Below are positions 32,224 through 41,511 of a stretch of 64,000 bases of DNA, piece after piece. How positions within the stretch are numbered: position 1 is the first letter of the stretch; every line of letters begins with the position of its first letter. Both the position numbers and the translations under genes were made by a program. Below the pieces are notes generated by a model. The model made no database searches and was not told the DNA's origin. It saw nothing but the letters and a program-made list of their open reading frames with translations. The DNA is from Sphingomonas cavernae (GTDB lineage: Bacteria; Pseudomonadota; Alphaproteobacteria; Sphingomonadales; Sphingomonadaceae): the NCBI RefSeq assembly GCF_003590775.1, contig NZ_QYUM01000002.1, positions 1,364,001-1,428,000 on the forward strand. Reading direction: 5' to 3'.

Positions 32224-34524
32224 ATGGCTGACGAGGAAACCCAGGGGCGGCGATTGCAAGTCGCGAACGCGCGCGCCGAGGATAGCGGTCGGGGGCTTGC
32301 CCGGCTTTCGCGTGCAACGATGCAAACACTTGGCCTTGCCGAGGGCGATATCGTCGAAATCGTCGGCAAGCGATCGACCGGCGCACGCGCGGTGCTGCCC
32401 TATCAGGAGGATGAAGGGCTTGAGCTCGTACGGCTCGATGGCCTCCAGCGCGCCAATGCCGGCGTCGGCTCGGGCGATTTCGTCGAAATCCGCAAGATCG
32501 AAACCAAGCCGGCACAGCGCGTCGTCTTCGCACCCGCACAACAAAATCTGCGTCTCCAGGGTTCACGTCAGGCGCTTCAGCGCACCTTTGCCGGGCGCCC
32601 GGTCTCGGCAGGCGACGTGATCGCAACCGTTGGCCAGCAGCAGGTGGATCGGGGCGAGATGCCGCAACAGTTGCGCCAGATGCTCGCCGCGCCCGCCTAT
32701 GCGCTTCAGGAGATCCGGCTCGCGGTGGTTTCGACCAGTCCGAAGGGCATCGTCCATATCGATGCGGACACCGAGATCGAGCTGCTGCCCGAATATACCG
32801 AACCAAAGGAAGCGCGCCGCGCCGACGTCACTTATGACGATATCGGCGGCATGGCCTCCACCATCGATCAGCTTCGCGAAATGGTCGAGCTGCCGCTGCG
32901 CTACCCTGAACTATTCCAGCGTCTGGGCGTCGATCCGCCGCGTGGCGTTCTGCTCCACGGTCCGCCAGGTACCGGCAAGACCCGGCTCGCGCGCGCGGTC
33001 GCGAATGAGAGCGACGCCGAATTCTTCCTGATCAACGGGCCCGAGATCATGGGCTCTGCGTACGGCGAGAGCGAGAAGAAGCTGCGTGAAATCTTCGAGG
33101 CGGCGCAAAAGGCCGCGCCCTCGATCCTGTTCATCGACGAGATCGATTCGATCGCGCCCAAGCGTGGACAGGTGCAGGGCGAGACCGAAAAGAGACTCGT
33201 GGCCCAGTTGCTCACGCTCATGGACGGGCTCGAATCGCGCACCAACCTTGTCGTCATCGCCGCGACCAACCGGCCCGAGGCGATTGACGAGGCGCTCAGG
33301 CGTCCGGGGCGTTTCGATCGCGAGATCATCGTCGGCGTGCCCGACGAGCGCGGCCGTCGCGAGATCCTGGGCATCCATACGCGCGGCATGCCGCTGGGCG
33401 ACAAGGTCGACCTCGCCGAGCTGGCGCGGACAACCTATGGCTTTGTCGGCGCCGATCTTGCCGCGCTCGCGCGCGAGGCGGCGATCGAAGCGGTGCGGCG
33501 AATCATGCCCAAGCTTGATCTGGCCGCGGGCACGATCCCGCCCGAGGTGCTGGACACATTGTCGGTCACGCGCGAGGATTTCCTCGCCGCGATCAAGCGC
33601 GTCCAGCCCTCCGCGATGCGCGAGGTGATGGTGCAGGCGCCCAATGTCAGTTGGGACGATATCGGTGGCCTCGATGATGCGCAGATGCGATTGCGCGAAG
33701 GCGTCGAACTGCCGCTCAAGGATCCCGATGCGTTCCGTCGGCTCGGCATCCGTCCGGCCAAGGGCTTTCTGCTCTATGGCCCGCCGGGCACGGGCAAGAC
33801 GCTGCTGGCCAAGGCGGTGGCGCGCGAGGCCGAGGCGAACTTCATCGCCACCAAGTCGAGCGATCTCCTCTCCAAATGGTATGGCGAAAGCGAACAGCAG
33901 ATCGCGCGGCTCTTTGCGCGCGCGCGGCAGGTCGCGCCTTGCGTGATCTTCATCGACGAACTCGACAGCCTTGTCCCCGCGCGTGGCGGCGGCATGGGTG
34001 AACCGCAGGTCACCGAGCGCGTGGTCAACACGATACTGGCCGAAATGGACGGGCTCGAGGAACTTCAGTCGGTCGTCGTGATCGGCGCGACCAATCGCCC
34101 CAATCTGATCGACCCGGCGCTGCTGCGCCCCGGCCGTTTCGATGAACTTGTCTATGTGAGCGTGCCCGATGAGGGGGGGCGCCGGCGTATCCTGGGGATT
34201 CAGACGGGCAAGATGCCGCTGGACGAGGACGTGGATCTCGACGAACTCGCGAAGCGGACCGACCGTTTCACGGGTGCCGACCTCGAGGATCTCGTGCGTC
34301 GTGCGGGGCTGTTCGCTTTGCGCGAGTCGCTCGACGTAAAGCGCGTGACGATGGGCCATTTCGAAAAGGCGCTCACCGAATCGCGCGCGTCGGTCACGCC
34401 CGAGATGGAGCGCGAATATGAAGCGATGGCATCGAAGCTCAAGCAGGATGCAATGAAGATCGACCCGATCGGTTTCATCGCGCCGGGGATGCTCCATCCG
34501 CGCGGTCCGAAGGGTCAAGAGTGA
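32224..34524 (+). CDS. CDC48/VCP-type AAA ATPase (two AAA modules)
   Basis: This 766-residue protein has the full archaeal/eukaryotic p97 layout. An N domain of about 200 residues opens with LQVANARAEDSGRGLARLS. D1 has Walker A GPPGTGKT (Lys-252) and Walker B ILFIDEIDSIAPKRG. D2 has GPPGTGKT (Lys-525) and VIFIDELDSLVPARGG. Arg-finger segments include LRRPGRFDREI and LLRPGRFDELV. It should form a hexamer that unfolds protein substrates for degradation or disassembly. Such genes are patchy in bacteria. The 3' end overlaps the MFS gene by 50 bp, tail to tail. Confidence 0.95.
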   Translation: MADEETQGRRLQVANARAEDSGRGLARLSRATMQTLGLAEGDIVEIVGKRSTGARAVLPYQEDEGLELVRLDGLQRANAGVGSGDFVEIRKIETKPAQRVVFAPAQQNLRLQGSRQALQRTFAGRPVSAGDVIATVGQQQVDRGEMPQQLRQMLAAPAYALQEIRLAVVSTSPKGIVHIDADTEIELLPEYTEPKEARRADVTYDDIGGMASTIDQLREMVELPLRYPELFQRLGVDPPRGVLLHGPPGTGKTRLARAVANESDAEFFLINGPEIMGSAYGESEKKLREIFEAAQKAAPSILFIDEIDSIAPKRGQVQGETEKRLVAQLLTLMDGLESRTNLVVIAATNRPEAIDEALRRPGRFDREIIVGVPDERGRREILGIHTRGMPLGDKVDLAELARTTYGFVGADLAALAREAAIEAVRRIMPKLDLAAGTIPPEVLDTLSVTREDFLAAIKRVQPSAMREVMVQAPNVSWDDIGGLDDAQMRLREGVELPLKDPDAFRRLGIRPAKGFLLYGPPGTGKTLLAKAVAREAEANFIATKSSDLLSKWYGESEQQIARLFARARQVAPCVIFIDELDSLVPARGGGMGEPQVTERVVNTILAEMDGLEELQSVVVIGATNRPNLIDPALLRPGRFDELVYVSVPDEGGRRRILGIQTGKMPLDEDVDLDELAKRTDRFTGADLEDLVRRAGLFALRESLDVKRVTMGHFEKALTESRASVTPEMEREYEAMASKLKQDAMKIDPIGFIAPGMLHPRGPKGQE

Positions 34525-35785
34525 CCCAGGCATAGGCGAAGAGCGCAACGAGCGCGGCGGCCGCGGTGAAATAGGGCAGCGGCCGCCACAGTTCGTACAT
34601 GCCGACCCCGATCGACGGTCCCAGCACGAACGCTGCGCCGTTGATCGCGGTGACCTTGCCCGCGACAGAACCCTGCGCCTTCGCGCCCACCGCGAGCGAC
34701 GACCCCGCGGTAAAGCCAGGCCGGGTGAAGCCGAAGCCGAGCGATGACAGCGCAAAGGCGGTCGCGATTCCGTACAGATCGGTCGCAAGCCCGGTCAGCG
34801 CACATCCGATCGCGGACAGCACCAGACCGATCAGCACGAGCGCGCGCGGCCTGAGCCCGAGCATCGGGATCAGGCCCCACTGGACGAGCAGCGCGGCGCC
34901 CGCACCCATCATCAGCACGATCCCCGTGGCCTGGAGCGCGGCATCGAGCGAGCCGCCCACACGGTCGATTACGAGAAAGCCGATCGCCTGGCCCGTCATC
35001 GCCTGTGCGTGCCCCATCACCAGCCCCGAGAGCATCCAGGGCCAGATGCGCGGATCGCGCATCCGCACTTCGACCGAGTGCGACGCGATCGCAGCGGTCA
35101 CGGTCGCACCCGTCGACTGGCCGCCGATCGAGGGATAGCTCGCGGCTGCGCCGTGCGGATGGGCGGACGGACTGTCGTCGGGAAGCAGCCGCCATGCCGC
35201 AATCACCACGATCAGCCCGATCAGCGCGAAGACCAGAGCGGGGCCGGCCATGCCCACAACGGGAAGCAGGAAATAGGGACCGAGTGCCGGGCCGAGGATG
35301 GTACCGAGCCCGAACGCGGACGCGAGCATCGTCAGCGCCTTGGTGCGCTCGTCACGGCTTGTCCGCGCCGCGACCATCGCCTGCGCGGCGGGTGGTGTGG
35401 CGGCGCCGAAAGCGCCGTAGATCATCCGGCCGCCAACAAAGGCCACGAATGTCAGCGCGGGCGCGATCCAGCCAAGGATTCCCGCGGCCAGGAACAGCCC
35501 GCATAGCAGCGTCGACACGGTGAAGCCCACAAGTCCGGTCACCACCATCTTGCGCTGGCCGTGCTGGTCGAGCCGCTTCGCCCAGAAAGGTGCCGCGACG
35601 ACCCAGATCGCCGCCGAAACCGAAAAGGCGGCCGCAACCGCGCTGTCGGGAACCTTGAGCGAGCGCCCGAGCGCAGGGAGGACCGACTGCATTGCGGTGT
35701 TGCCCGCCGCGATGGTGAGCATCACGAGGAACAGCAGTCCGAAATCGCGCCGACGCGCGCGCTCTTCCGCGTTCAATATCGACAT
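34475..35785 (-). CDS. MFS transporter
   Basis: I start at ATG 35785 (MSILNAEERARRRDFGLLFLVMLTIAAGNTAMQSVLPAL), since the upstream extension is not membrane-like. The 436-residue protein has about 12 hydrophobic helices with the cytoplasmic loop AKRLDQHGQRKMVVTG between helices 2 and 3, a degenerate form of the MFS motif A, and GGRMIYGAFGAATPPAAQAMVA in helix 5, as in drug/H+ antiporters. The substrate is unknown. It is convergent with the CDC48 gene. Confidence 0.9.
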   Translation of the reverse strand: MSILNAEERARRRDFGLLFLVMLTIAAGNTAMQSVLPALGRSLKVPDSAVAAAFSVSAAIWVVAAPFWAKRLDQHGQRKMVVTGLVGFTVSTLLCGLFLAAGILGWIAPALTFVAFVGGRMIYGAFGAATPPAAQAMVAARTSRDERTKALTMLASAFGLGTILGPALGPYFLLPVVGMAGPALVFALIGLIVVIAAWRLLPDDSPSAHPHGAAASYPSIGGQSTGATVTAAIASHSVEVRMRDPRIWPWMLSGLVMGHAQAMTGQAIGFLVIDRVGGSLDAALQATGIVLMMGAGAALLVQWGLIPMLGLRPRALVLIGLVLSAIGCALTGLATDLYGIATAFALSSLGFGFTRPGFTAGSSLAVGAKAQGSVAGKVTAINGAAFVLGPSIGVGMYELWRPLPYFTAAAALVALFAYAWVTLDPSDRADGASPAR

Positions 35786-35911
35786 GGCAGGCGCGTCATG
35801 CCCTTCGCGGTGACCGCTCCATCCGGTTTCGTGCCCATGCCGACCCGATACGCCCGAACAATGCGCATGCGAAAGGAAAAACTGCGGCGCTACCGGGTTA
35901 ACCTCCACTTG

Positions 35912-35928
35912 AATAAGAACCGCTTATT
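35912..35928. promoter_or_regulatory. AT-rich dyad AATAAG-N5-CTTATT upstream of the lipid methyltransferase-like gene
   Basis: A 6-bp perfect inverted repeat in a locally AT-rich promoter region 42 bp before the ATG at 35970. It may be an operator for a factor not encoded nearby. Confidence 0.35.
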
Positions 35929-35969
35929 TGCGAGGGCTCGTAACCTTGCTGTCACCGACGAGGAATTTC

Positions 35970-36599
35970 ATGCCCGCATCATCCGCAAAGACCGGTCGCA
36001 AGCTGCCCGCGTGGCTTGTCGAATGGGCGCGGCGCCGTTCCGGTCCCTGGGCGATGTTCTTCAAGGGCTTTCTGAAGCATCCGGTGATGGTAGGATCGGT
36101 CATCCCCTCGTCGGACATGCTGATCGCCAATATGCTGGCGCGTGTTGACTGGGCCAACACCAAGGTTTTCGTCGAATATGGGCCGGGCGTGGGCACATTC
36201 TGCCGCCCTATCCTGAAGAGGCTCGCGCCCGACGCGAAGCTGATCGCGATCGACACCAACCCGGATTTCATCGAGTATCTGGCCGAGGAGATCCCCGACC
36301 CGCGGTTCATCCCGGTACTGGGTTCGGCAGCCGATGTGCGCAGGATCGTTGCCGAGCAAGGCCATGATCATGCCGATTATGTGCTGTCCGGCCTTCCTTT
36401 TTCGACGCTGCCTGCAGGCGTTGGCCCGAAGATCGCCGAGGAGACCCAGGCCGCGCTCCGCCCCGGCGGCGCCTTCCTCGTCTATCAATTCTCGCCCAAG
36501 GTTCGTGACTTCATCGCGCCGCATTTCGAGCGGATCGATCATGGCTTCGAATTCTGGAACATCCCGCCCGCGCAGCTCTACTGGGCGTGGAAGGGCTGA
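35970..36599 (+). CDS. SAM-dependent methyltransferase, phospholipid N-methyltransferase-like
   Basis: ATG 35970 follows GAGGAA. The 209-residue protein has a membrane-proximal N-terminal segment (PWAMFFKGFLKHPVMVGSVIPSSDMLIANMLARVDW). A Rossmann methyltransferase core follows: VFVEYGPGVGTFCRPILKRL (SAM-binding GxGxG), LIAIDTNPDFI, and ADYVLSGLPFSTLP in place of the NPPY loop. This is the pattern of alphaproteobacterial PmtA-type and RsmA-like small methyltransferases. A role in methylating phosphatidylethanolamine is plausible but not certain. It is convergent with a phospholipase D-like gene. Confidence 0.8.
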   Translation: MPASSAKTGRKLPAWLVEWARRRSGPWAMFFKGFLKHPVMVGSVIPSSDMLIANMLARVDWANTKVFVEYGPGVGTFCRPILKRLAPDAKLIAIDTNPDFIEYLAEEIPDPRFIPVLGSAADVRRIVAEQGHDHADYVLSGLPFSTLPAGVGPKIAEETQAALRPGGAFLVYQFSPKVRDFIAPHFERIDHGFEFWNIPPAQLYWAWKG

Positions 36600-36607
36600 C
36601 GCGGGGT

Positions 36608-37780
36608 TTAATCGAGCCCGAAATTCAGCCGGCGCGTGACGGTATAGTCCATCGCGTTCACGACGAACCATGACAGCGCCCAGCGCACGCGATTGAGCCA
36701 GGTTGCGCGCGCGTTGTGCAACTCGGGGGTGATACGCTCGCAATCTGCGAGTTCGCTTTCGAAAAAGGCGCGCATGTGCGCGGCAAAGCCCGCATCCTCG
36801 ATGCGCAACATCAGCTCCATGTTGAGGAACAGGCTGCGGATATCGAAATTGGCCGATCCCACATAAGTGATATCGTCGATGACCATCAGCTTCATGTGGA
36901 GCATGCGGGGCAGATATTCGTAGACCTCGCACCCCTGTTTCAACAGGCCGCCATAAAGCAGGCGCGCGGCGCCAACCGTCGCGGGATTGTCGGATCGCTG
37001 CGCGGTGATAAGGCGCAGGGTGCCGCCACGCTTTGCGACGTTGCGCGTTCGCTTGAACATCGAGCGGCTGGGCGAGAAATAGGCTTCGATCATGTCCGCG
37101 CGCCGGGCGTGCTCCAGATCGTGCTTCACCGTGCGCGCCCACGGGCTCAGCCGCCGGGTGGGGCCACCCAGGAGCCACCGCAACGGGCCGCCGGGCGCGG
37201 GAGGGAGTGCCTCGGCGAGCATCCGCCTGAGCGCCCGAAAGCTCGCATTGTCCGAGCGGACCCAGCGGTCGAGAATGTCGTAATAGGTGACGAGCCAGCC
37301 GACCGCAGGGCCGCGCACCTCAAGGCCGAGATCGTGCCATTTGCCCGCCTCGGGCGGCGCAAAATAATCGTCGCCGATGTTGAAGCCGCCGATGATCGCG
37401 GTCCTGTCATCGGCGATCGCGATCTTCTGGTGGTTTCTTAGAAGATAGCGCCTGCCATAGCGTGGAATGAACTGGCACAGTTCGCAGCCGGCATCGTTGA
37501 GCGGCGCGAAGAATCCGGGGGGCGTGGTATTGCTGCCGAAGCCGTCGACGATCAGCGACACGCGCACGCCGCGATTCATCGCGTCGAGCAACGCCTCACG
37601 CACCGCGACTCCCGAGGAATCGGGTAGAAACATATAATAATAGAGACGGATTCGCTCGCGTGCGCCCGCGATGAGCGCGAGCAGCGCCTTGAGCCGCGCG
37701 GGTCCCTCCACAATCGGAGTCAGCCGATGGCCGTCGACCTCCTGTGGTGCTTCGCGTCGCGCGGGGCGTGCGTCGTCCAT
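36608..37780 (-). CDS. phospholipase D-like protein, cardiolipin synthase type
   Basis: The 390-residue protein has two PLD motifs: [26 protein letters not shown] near residue 115 and [32 protein letters not shown] near residue 300. Each has the HxK(x)4D catalytic set. Such proteins join two phosphatidylglycerols into cardiolipin or act as transphosphatidylases. There are no obvious N-terminal membrane helices, so it resembles ClsB more than ClsA. The opposing neighbour is a lipid methyltransferase-like gene. Confidence 0.9.
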   Translation of the reverse strand: MDDARPARREAPQEVDGHRLTPIVEGPARLKALLALIAGARERIRLYYYMFLPDSSGVAVREALLDAMNRGVRVSLIVDGFGSNTTPPGFFAPLNDAGCELCQFIPRYGRRYLLRNHQKIAIADDRTAIIGGFNIGDDYFAPPEAGKWHDLGLEVRGPAVGWLVTYYDILDRWVRSDNASFRALRRMLAEALPPAPGGPLRWLLGGPTRRLSPWARTVKHDLEHARRADMIEAYFSPSRSMFKRTRNVAKRGGTLRLITAQRSDNPATVGAARLLYGGLLKQGCEVYEYLPRMLHMKLMVIDDITYVGSANFDIRSLFLNMELMLRIEDAGFAAHMRAFFESELADCERITPELHNARATWLNRVRWALSWFVVNAMDYTVTRRLNFGLD

Positions 37781-37902
37781 CCGCGATCAATGAGTGCGGG
37801 TGCGGCAAAGGGCAAGGGAAAAGCGGCATTTCCTTGACTCTTGGGCTCTGCATCGCTACCTCGCCGGCTTCTTTCCGATATCTGCCAGCAAGTGGAGCGA
37901 CT

Positions 37903-38247
37903 ATGGCGCGCGTTACCGTTGAAGATTGCGTCGACAAGGTGCCCAACCGGTTTGACCTGGTGCTGTTCGCGGCCCAGCGCGCGCGGCAGATTTCAGGCGG
38001 GGCCGAACTGACGCTCGACCGCGACCGCGACAAGAACCCGGTCGTTGCGCTGCGCGAGATCGCCGACGAGACGATTCATCCCGCCGACATGAAGGAGGCC
38101 GTGGTCTCGATGCTCCAGCGCGTCCAGATCGATGAGGACGATGTCGTCGACGAGATCGGCTCGCTCAGCCAGTCTGCCGAGGCGCTGCGCCTGACCGCGG
38201 CAGCACCCCCGCGCAACCAGAATATCGGCGGCGACTACGACGGCTGA
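37903..38247 (+). CDS. rpoZ: RNA polymerase omega subunit
   Basis: ATG 37903 follows GTGGAG. The 114-residue product begins [58 protein letters not shown], the standard omega fold that helps RNA polymerase assemble and respond to ppGpp. The bifunctional Rel gene lies 1 kb away on the same strand, but an HxlR gene and a CC_3452 gene separate them. A bidirectional terminator follows. Confidence 0.96.
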   Translation: MARVTVEDCVDKVPNRFDLVLFAAQRARQISGGAELTLDRDRDKNPVVALREIADETIHPADMKEAVVSMLQRVQIDEDDVVDEIGSLSQSAEALRLTAAAPPRNQNIGGDYDG

Positions 38248-38270
38248 TCGCCGCGCTGCTGCTGAAATCG

Positions 38271-38299
38271 AAAAGGCCGGGCGTTTGCCCGGCCTTTTT
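38271..38299. terminator. bidirectional terminator between rpoZ and the HxlR gene
   Basis: AAAAGGCCGGGC-gttt-GCCCGGCCTTTTT has an A run on the left and a T run on the right, so it can end both rpoZ and the opposing HxlR transcript. Confidence 0.9.
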
Positions 38300-38319
38300 C
38301 GTTTCTGGCGAATGGATGT

Positions 38320-38826
38320 TCAGGCCGCCTTGTCGGCGAGCGGCGGCTGTTTGGTCTCGCCGATCGCGCGGATTTCCTCGGCGTGCATCCAGCACAGATC
38401 CTCAAGCTTGAGCTCGCGATCGTCGTGCGCGCGGATGGTGATTGGGCGGATCGGCTGGAGATCCTGCTTGTCGACGAGCACAGGTGTGGACGGCGTGCCC
38501 GATTCCCAACGTTCGCCCCATTGCCTGAGCGCGAGCATGGCCGGAAGCAGCGCTGCGCCTTTCTCGGTGAGACGATATTCGATCTTGCGACGATCCTCCG
38601 GGAGCGGCTGACGCATCAAAATGCCATGCTCGACGAGCCGCGAAAGCCGGTTGGCGAGAATGTTGCGCGCAATGCCAAGCTCCGACTGGAATTCTTCGAA
38701 ATGGCAGATCCGATTGAAGGCCGCGCGCAGGATCAGGAACGACCATTTCTCGCCCATCGCCTCAAGCGCGCACGGAAGTCCGCATTCATGCTGCGCCAGA
38801 TCTTTCAGCGGTTCTCTTAATCCCAT
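38320..38826 (-). CDS. HxlR family transcriptional regulator
   Basis: The 168-residue regulator has the HxlR start ECGLPCALEAMGEKWSFLILRAAFNRICHFEEFQSELGIARNILANRLSRLVEHGIL, a winged helix with a Cys near the N-terminus that in relatives senses reactive species. The wing is RKIEYRLTEKGAALLPAM, and a further 60-residue tail may aid ligand or partner binding. It diverges from a CC_3452 gene across a 10-bp inverted repeat that is a good operator candidate. Confidence 0.93.
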   Translation of the reverse strand: MGLREPLKDLAQHECGLPCALEAMGEKWSFLILRAAFNRICHFEEFQSELGIARNILANRLSRLVEHGILMRQPLPEDRRKIEYRLTEKGAALLPAMLALRQWGERWESGTPSTPVLVDKQDLQPIRPITIRAHDDRELKLEDLCWMHAEEIRAIGETKQPPLADKAA

Positions 38827-38871
38827 GGCGCAAACCTAGCGTAAAATTCCTGTCATGCAAATTATATAGGT

Positions 38872-38923
38872 TTTAAGTTGCAACTAGCAATTCATCCTGA
38901 TAGGTAGTGATTCGCAACTTAAA
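38872..38923. promoter_or_regulatory. 10-bp perfect inverted repeat, candidate HxlR operator
   Basis: TTTAAGTTGC (38872-38881) and GCAACTTAAA (38914-38923) are exact complements 32 bp apart in the divergent promoter of the HxlR and CC_3452 genes. The region is also AT-rich, with TTATATAGG upstream. The arms may be two sites for one dimer each, or a loop. Confidence 0.6.
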
Positions 38924-38941
38924 TTGCCAAGGACGCACTCC

Positions 38942-39259
38942 ATGATCCGCTTTGCTCCCCTGTTCGCCTCGGCGGCAGCTTCCTTCCTGCTGCTTTCCGC
39001 CACCGCGGCTTCGGCTCAGCCCAATGGCAGTTTCTATGCGGCCAAGCCGGTCGCCACGTCGACAGCAACCAGCCTTGTCGTGCGCGACACGATCTGGAAA
39101 TGCGACGGCAATGGCTGCGCGTCGGCGACCAAGGGCAAGAGCCGCGCCGCCTTTGTTTGCGAGTCGCTGGCAAAGGAACTCGGTCAGCTCGCATCGTTTC
39201 GCGCCGGCGCCGAGGAGTTCGACGCCGAGGCGCTCGCAAGGTGCAACGCCAAGGCATGA
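38942..39259 (+). CDS. CC_3452 family exported protein
   Basis: ATG 38942 starts a signal peptide (MIRFAPLFASAAASFLLLSATAASAQ). The 105-residue product carries the CC_3452 pattern: GSFYAAKPVATSTATSLVVRDTIWKCDGNGCASATKGKSRAAFVCESLAKELGQLASFRAGAEEFDAEALARCNAKA, with four Cys likely forming two disulfides. The family occurs in Caulobacter and sphingomonads and has no known function. The HxlR gene diverges from it and may control it. Confidence 0.88.
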   Translation: MIRFAPLFASAAASFLLLSATAASAQPNGSFYAAKPVATSTATSLVVRDTIWKCDGNGCASATKGKSRAAFVCESLAKELGQLASFRAGAEEFDAEALARCNAKA

Positions 39260-39313
39260 CATATCGCGGAAATCCGCAATAATCTGTTGCAATGCACCCA
39301 CGCGCGACCCCAA

Positions 39314-41413
39314 ATGGGTCGCGTGCTGAGGCAATATGAACTTGTAGATCGGGTCCTGTCCTACGACCCCAACGCCGACGAGGCGCTGCTCAACCGCGCC
39401 TATGTGTTTTCGATGCAGATGCACGGGACCCAGAAGCGCGCATCGGGCGATCCCTATTTTAGCCATCCCATTGAGGTGGCGGGTATTCTCACCGATCTTC
39501 ACCTCGATGATGAGACGATTGCCACCGCGATCCTCCACGACACGATCGAGGATACGCTGACGACACAGGAGGAGATCGAGAAGATCTTCGGCCCCAATGT
39601 CGCGCGGCTTGTCGACGGCGTGACCAAGCTCTCCAAGATCGAGGCGCAGACCGAGAGCGAGCGCGCTGCCGAGAACCTTCGCAAGTTCCTGCTCGCCATG
39701 TCCGACGACATCCGCGTGCTGCTCGTCAAGCTCGCCGACCGGCTCCACAACATGCGAACGCTGCACTTCATCAAGAATGATGAAAAGCGCCGGCGCATCG
39801 CCAGGGAGACGATGGATATCTACGCACCGCTCGCCGAGCGGATCGGGATGTACGAGTTCATGAAGGAGATGCAGACGCTCGCCTTCCAGCATCTCGAGCC
39901 CGAGGCCTATGCGTCGATCACCAAGCGGCTTGAACAGCTTCAGGAGGGTGGCGGCGACCGCATCGCCAAGATCAGTTCGGGGCTGAAGCTGCTGCTTTCC
40001 CGCGCGGGTATCGAGGTCGAGGTTTCGGGGCGCGAGAAGCATCCCTATTCGATCTGGAAGAAGATGGCCGAACGGCACATCAGCTTCGAGCAATTGTCGG
40101 ACATCATGGCGTTCCGCGTCATCGCCGAGGATTCGGATGCCTGCTACCGTGCATTGGGCGTGATCCATCAGCGCTGGCCGATGGTGCCGGGGCGCTTCAA
40201 GGATTTCATCTCCACCCCCAAGCGCAACGGCTACAAGTCTATCCACACCACGATCATCCATGCCGGCGAAACGCGGATCGAGATCCAGATCCGCTCCCGG
40301 GCGATGCACGCCCAGGCCGAATTCGGACTCGCGGCGCACTGGGCCTACAAGCAGCACGATCGCGCGGACGGGCAGGCGGGGTGGATCCGCGACCTGCTCG
40401 AGATCCTAGAAACAGCCGATAGCGCTGAGGAATTGCTCGAACATACGCGCATGGCGATGTACCAGGATCGGATCTTCGCCTTCACGCCCAAGGGTGAGCT
40501 GTATCAGCTTCCCAAGGGCGCAACCCCCGTCGATTTCGCCTATGGTGTCCATACCGATCTTGGTGACCAGACGGTGGGCGCCAAGGTCAACGGCCGCGTC
40601 GTGCCGCTCAGGACGCCACTCGAAAATGGCGATCAGGTTCAGATCCTGAAGTCCAAGGGGCAGGAGCCGCAGCCCGGCTGGCTCAACTTCGTCGTGACGG
40701 GCAAGGCGCGCGCTGCGATCCGCCGCTATGTCCGTCACAAGGAACGGGACGAGACGATCGCGCTCGGCCGCAAGATCTATGACGAAATCGTCCGGCGGCT
40801 TCCGGCACAACTCGGTTCCGAAGCGCTGGCGCAGGCGGTGAAGCGGCTGAAAAAGCCCGATGAGGCTTCGCTGATGGAAGCCATCGCGCGGCAGATGATT
40901 TCCGATGTCGAGGTGATGGAGGCGCTCATGCCGGGCTCCGCAGGCAGCAGCGCCCCTGGCGGCCACGCGCCTGCGCAGCGCGAGGCGATCTCGATCCGCG
41001 GCCTGACCCCGGGGGTCGCGTTCAGCCTGGCGGAATGCTGCCATCCGGTGCGCGGCGACCGGATCGTGGGTCTGCGGCGGCCCAATGAAGGCATCGAGGT
41101 GCATACCATCGACTGCGAGACGCTGTCGGACGGCGTCGACGCCGACTGGATTGATCTCGCCTGGGGCGAAACCTCGGACAGCAGCACCGCGCGGTTGAAC
41201 GTTGTCATCAAGAACGAACCCGGCGCACTCGCGGTGATGGCGGGCATCTTCGGCACGCACAAGGCGAACATCCTCAACCTGCGCATGGAAAATCGCGACG
41301 GCAGCTTCCACACCTTCACCGTCGATCTCGAGGTGAAGGACGTGCAGCATCTGATGCGCATCCTTGCGGCGTTGCGTGCCGCCGATGCCGTCAGCCAGGC
41401 CGAACGAATCTAG
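39314..41413 (+). CDS. rel: bifunctional (p)ppGpp synthetase/hydrolase (RelA/SpoT family)
   Basis: The protein of about 699 residues has an HD hydrolase domain with YFSHPIEVAGILTDLHLDDETIATAILHDTIEDT. The synthetase has PYSIWKKM and the G-loop PGRFKDFISTPKRNGYKSIHT, whose RxKD form marks a bifunctional enzyme. TGS (IFAFTPKGELYQLPKGATPVDFAYGVHTDLG) and ACT (LNVVIKNEPGALAVMAGIFGTHKANI) domains follow. It makes and removes (p)ppGpp. The start may be ATG 39314, GTG 39323 or TTG 39287; none has a good ribosome-binding site. A hairpin covers the ATG. Confidence 0.95.
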   Translation: MGRVLRQYELVDRVLSYDPNADEALLNRAYVFSMQMHGTQKRASGDPYFSHPIEVAGILTDLHLDDETIATAILHDTIEDTLTTQEEIEKIFGPNVARLVDGVTKLSKIEAQTESERAAENLRKFLLAMSDDIRVLLVKLADRLHNMRTLHFIKNDEKRRRIARETMDIYAPLAERIGMYEFMKEMQTLAFQHLEPEAYASITKRLEQLQEGGGDRIAKISSGLKLLLSRAGIEVEVSGREKHPYSIWKKMAERHISFEQLSDIMAFRVIAEDSDACYRALGVIHQRWPMVPGRFKDFISTPKRNGYKSIHTTIIHAGETRIEIQIRSRAMHAQAEFGLAAHWAYKQHDRADGQAGWIRDLLEILETADSAEELLEHTRMAMYQDRIFAFTPKGELYQLPKGATPVDFAYGVHTDLGDQTVGAKVNGRVVPLRTPLENGDQVQILKSKGQEPQPGWLNFVVTGKARAAIRRYVRHKERDETIALGRKIYDEIVRRLPAQLGSEALAQAVKRLKKPDEASLMEAIARQMISDVEVMEALMPGSAGSSAPGGHAPAQREAISIRGLTPGVAFSLAECCHPVRGDRIVGLRRPNEGIEVHTIDCETLSDGVDADWIDLAWGETSDSSTARLNVVIKNEPGALAVMAGIFGTHKANILNLRMENRDGSFHTFTVDLEVKDVQHLMRILAALRAADAVSQAERI

Positions 41414-41511
41414 CGCGTTTCTGAAATGATATTGCGCGGTCCTTTTCGGGCGGCGTCGAACGCGATAGGCTGACGCCAGAGAGCATCACCCCATCCGCTT
41501 CGAGACATTGC

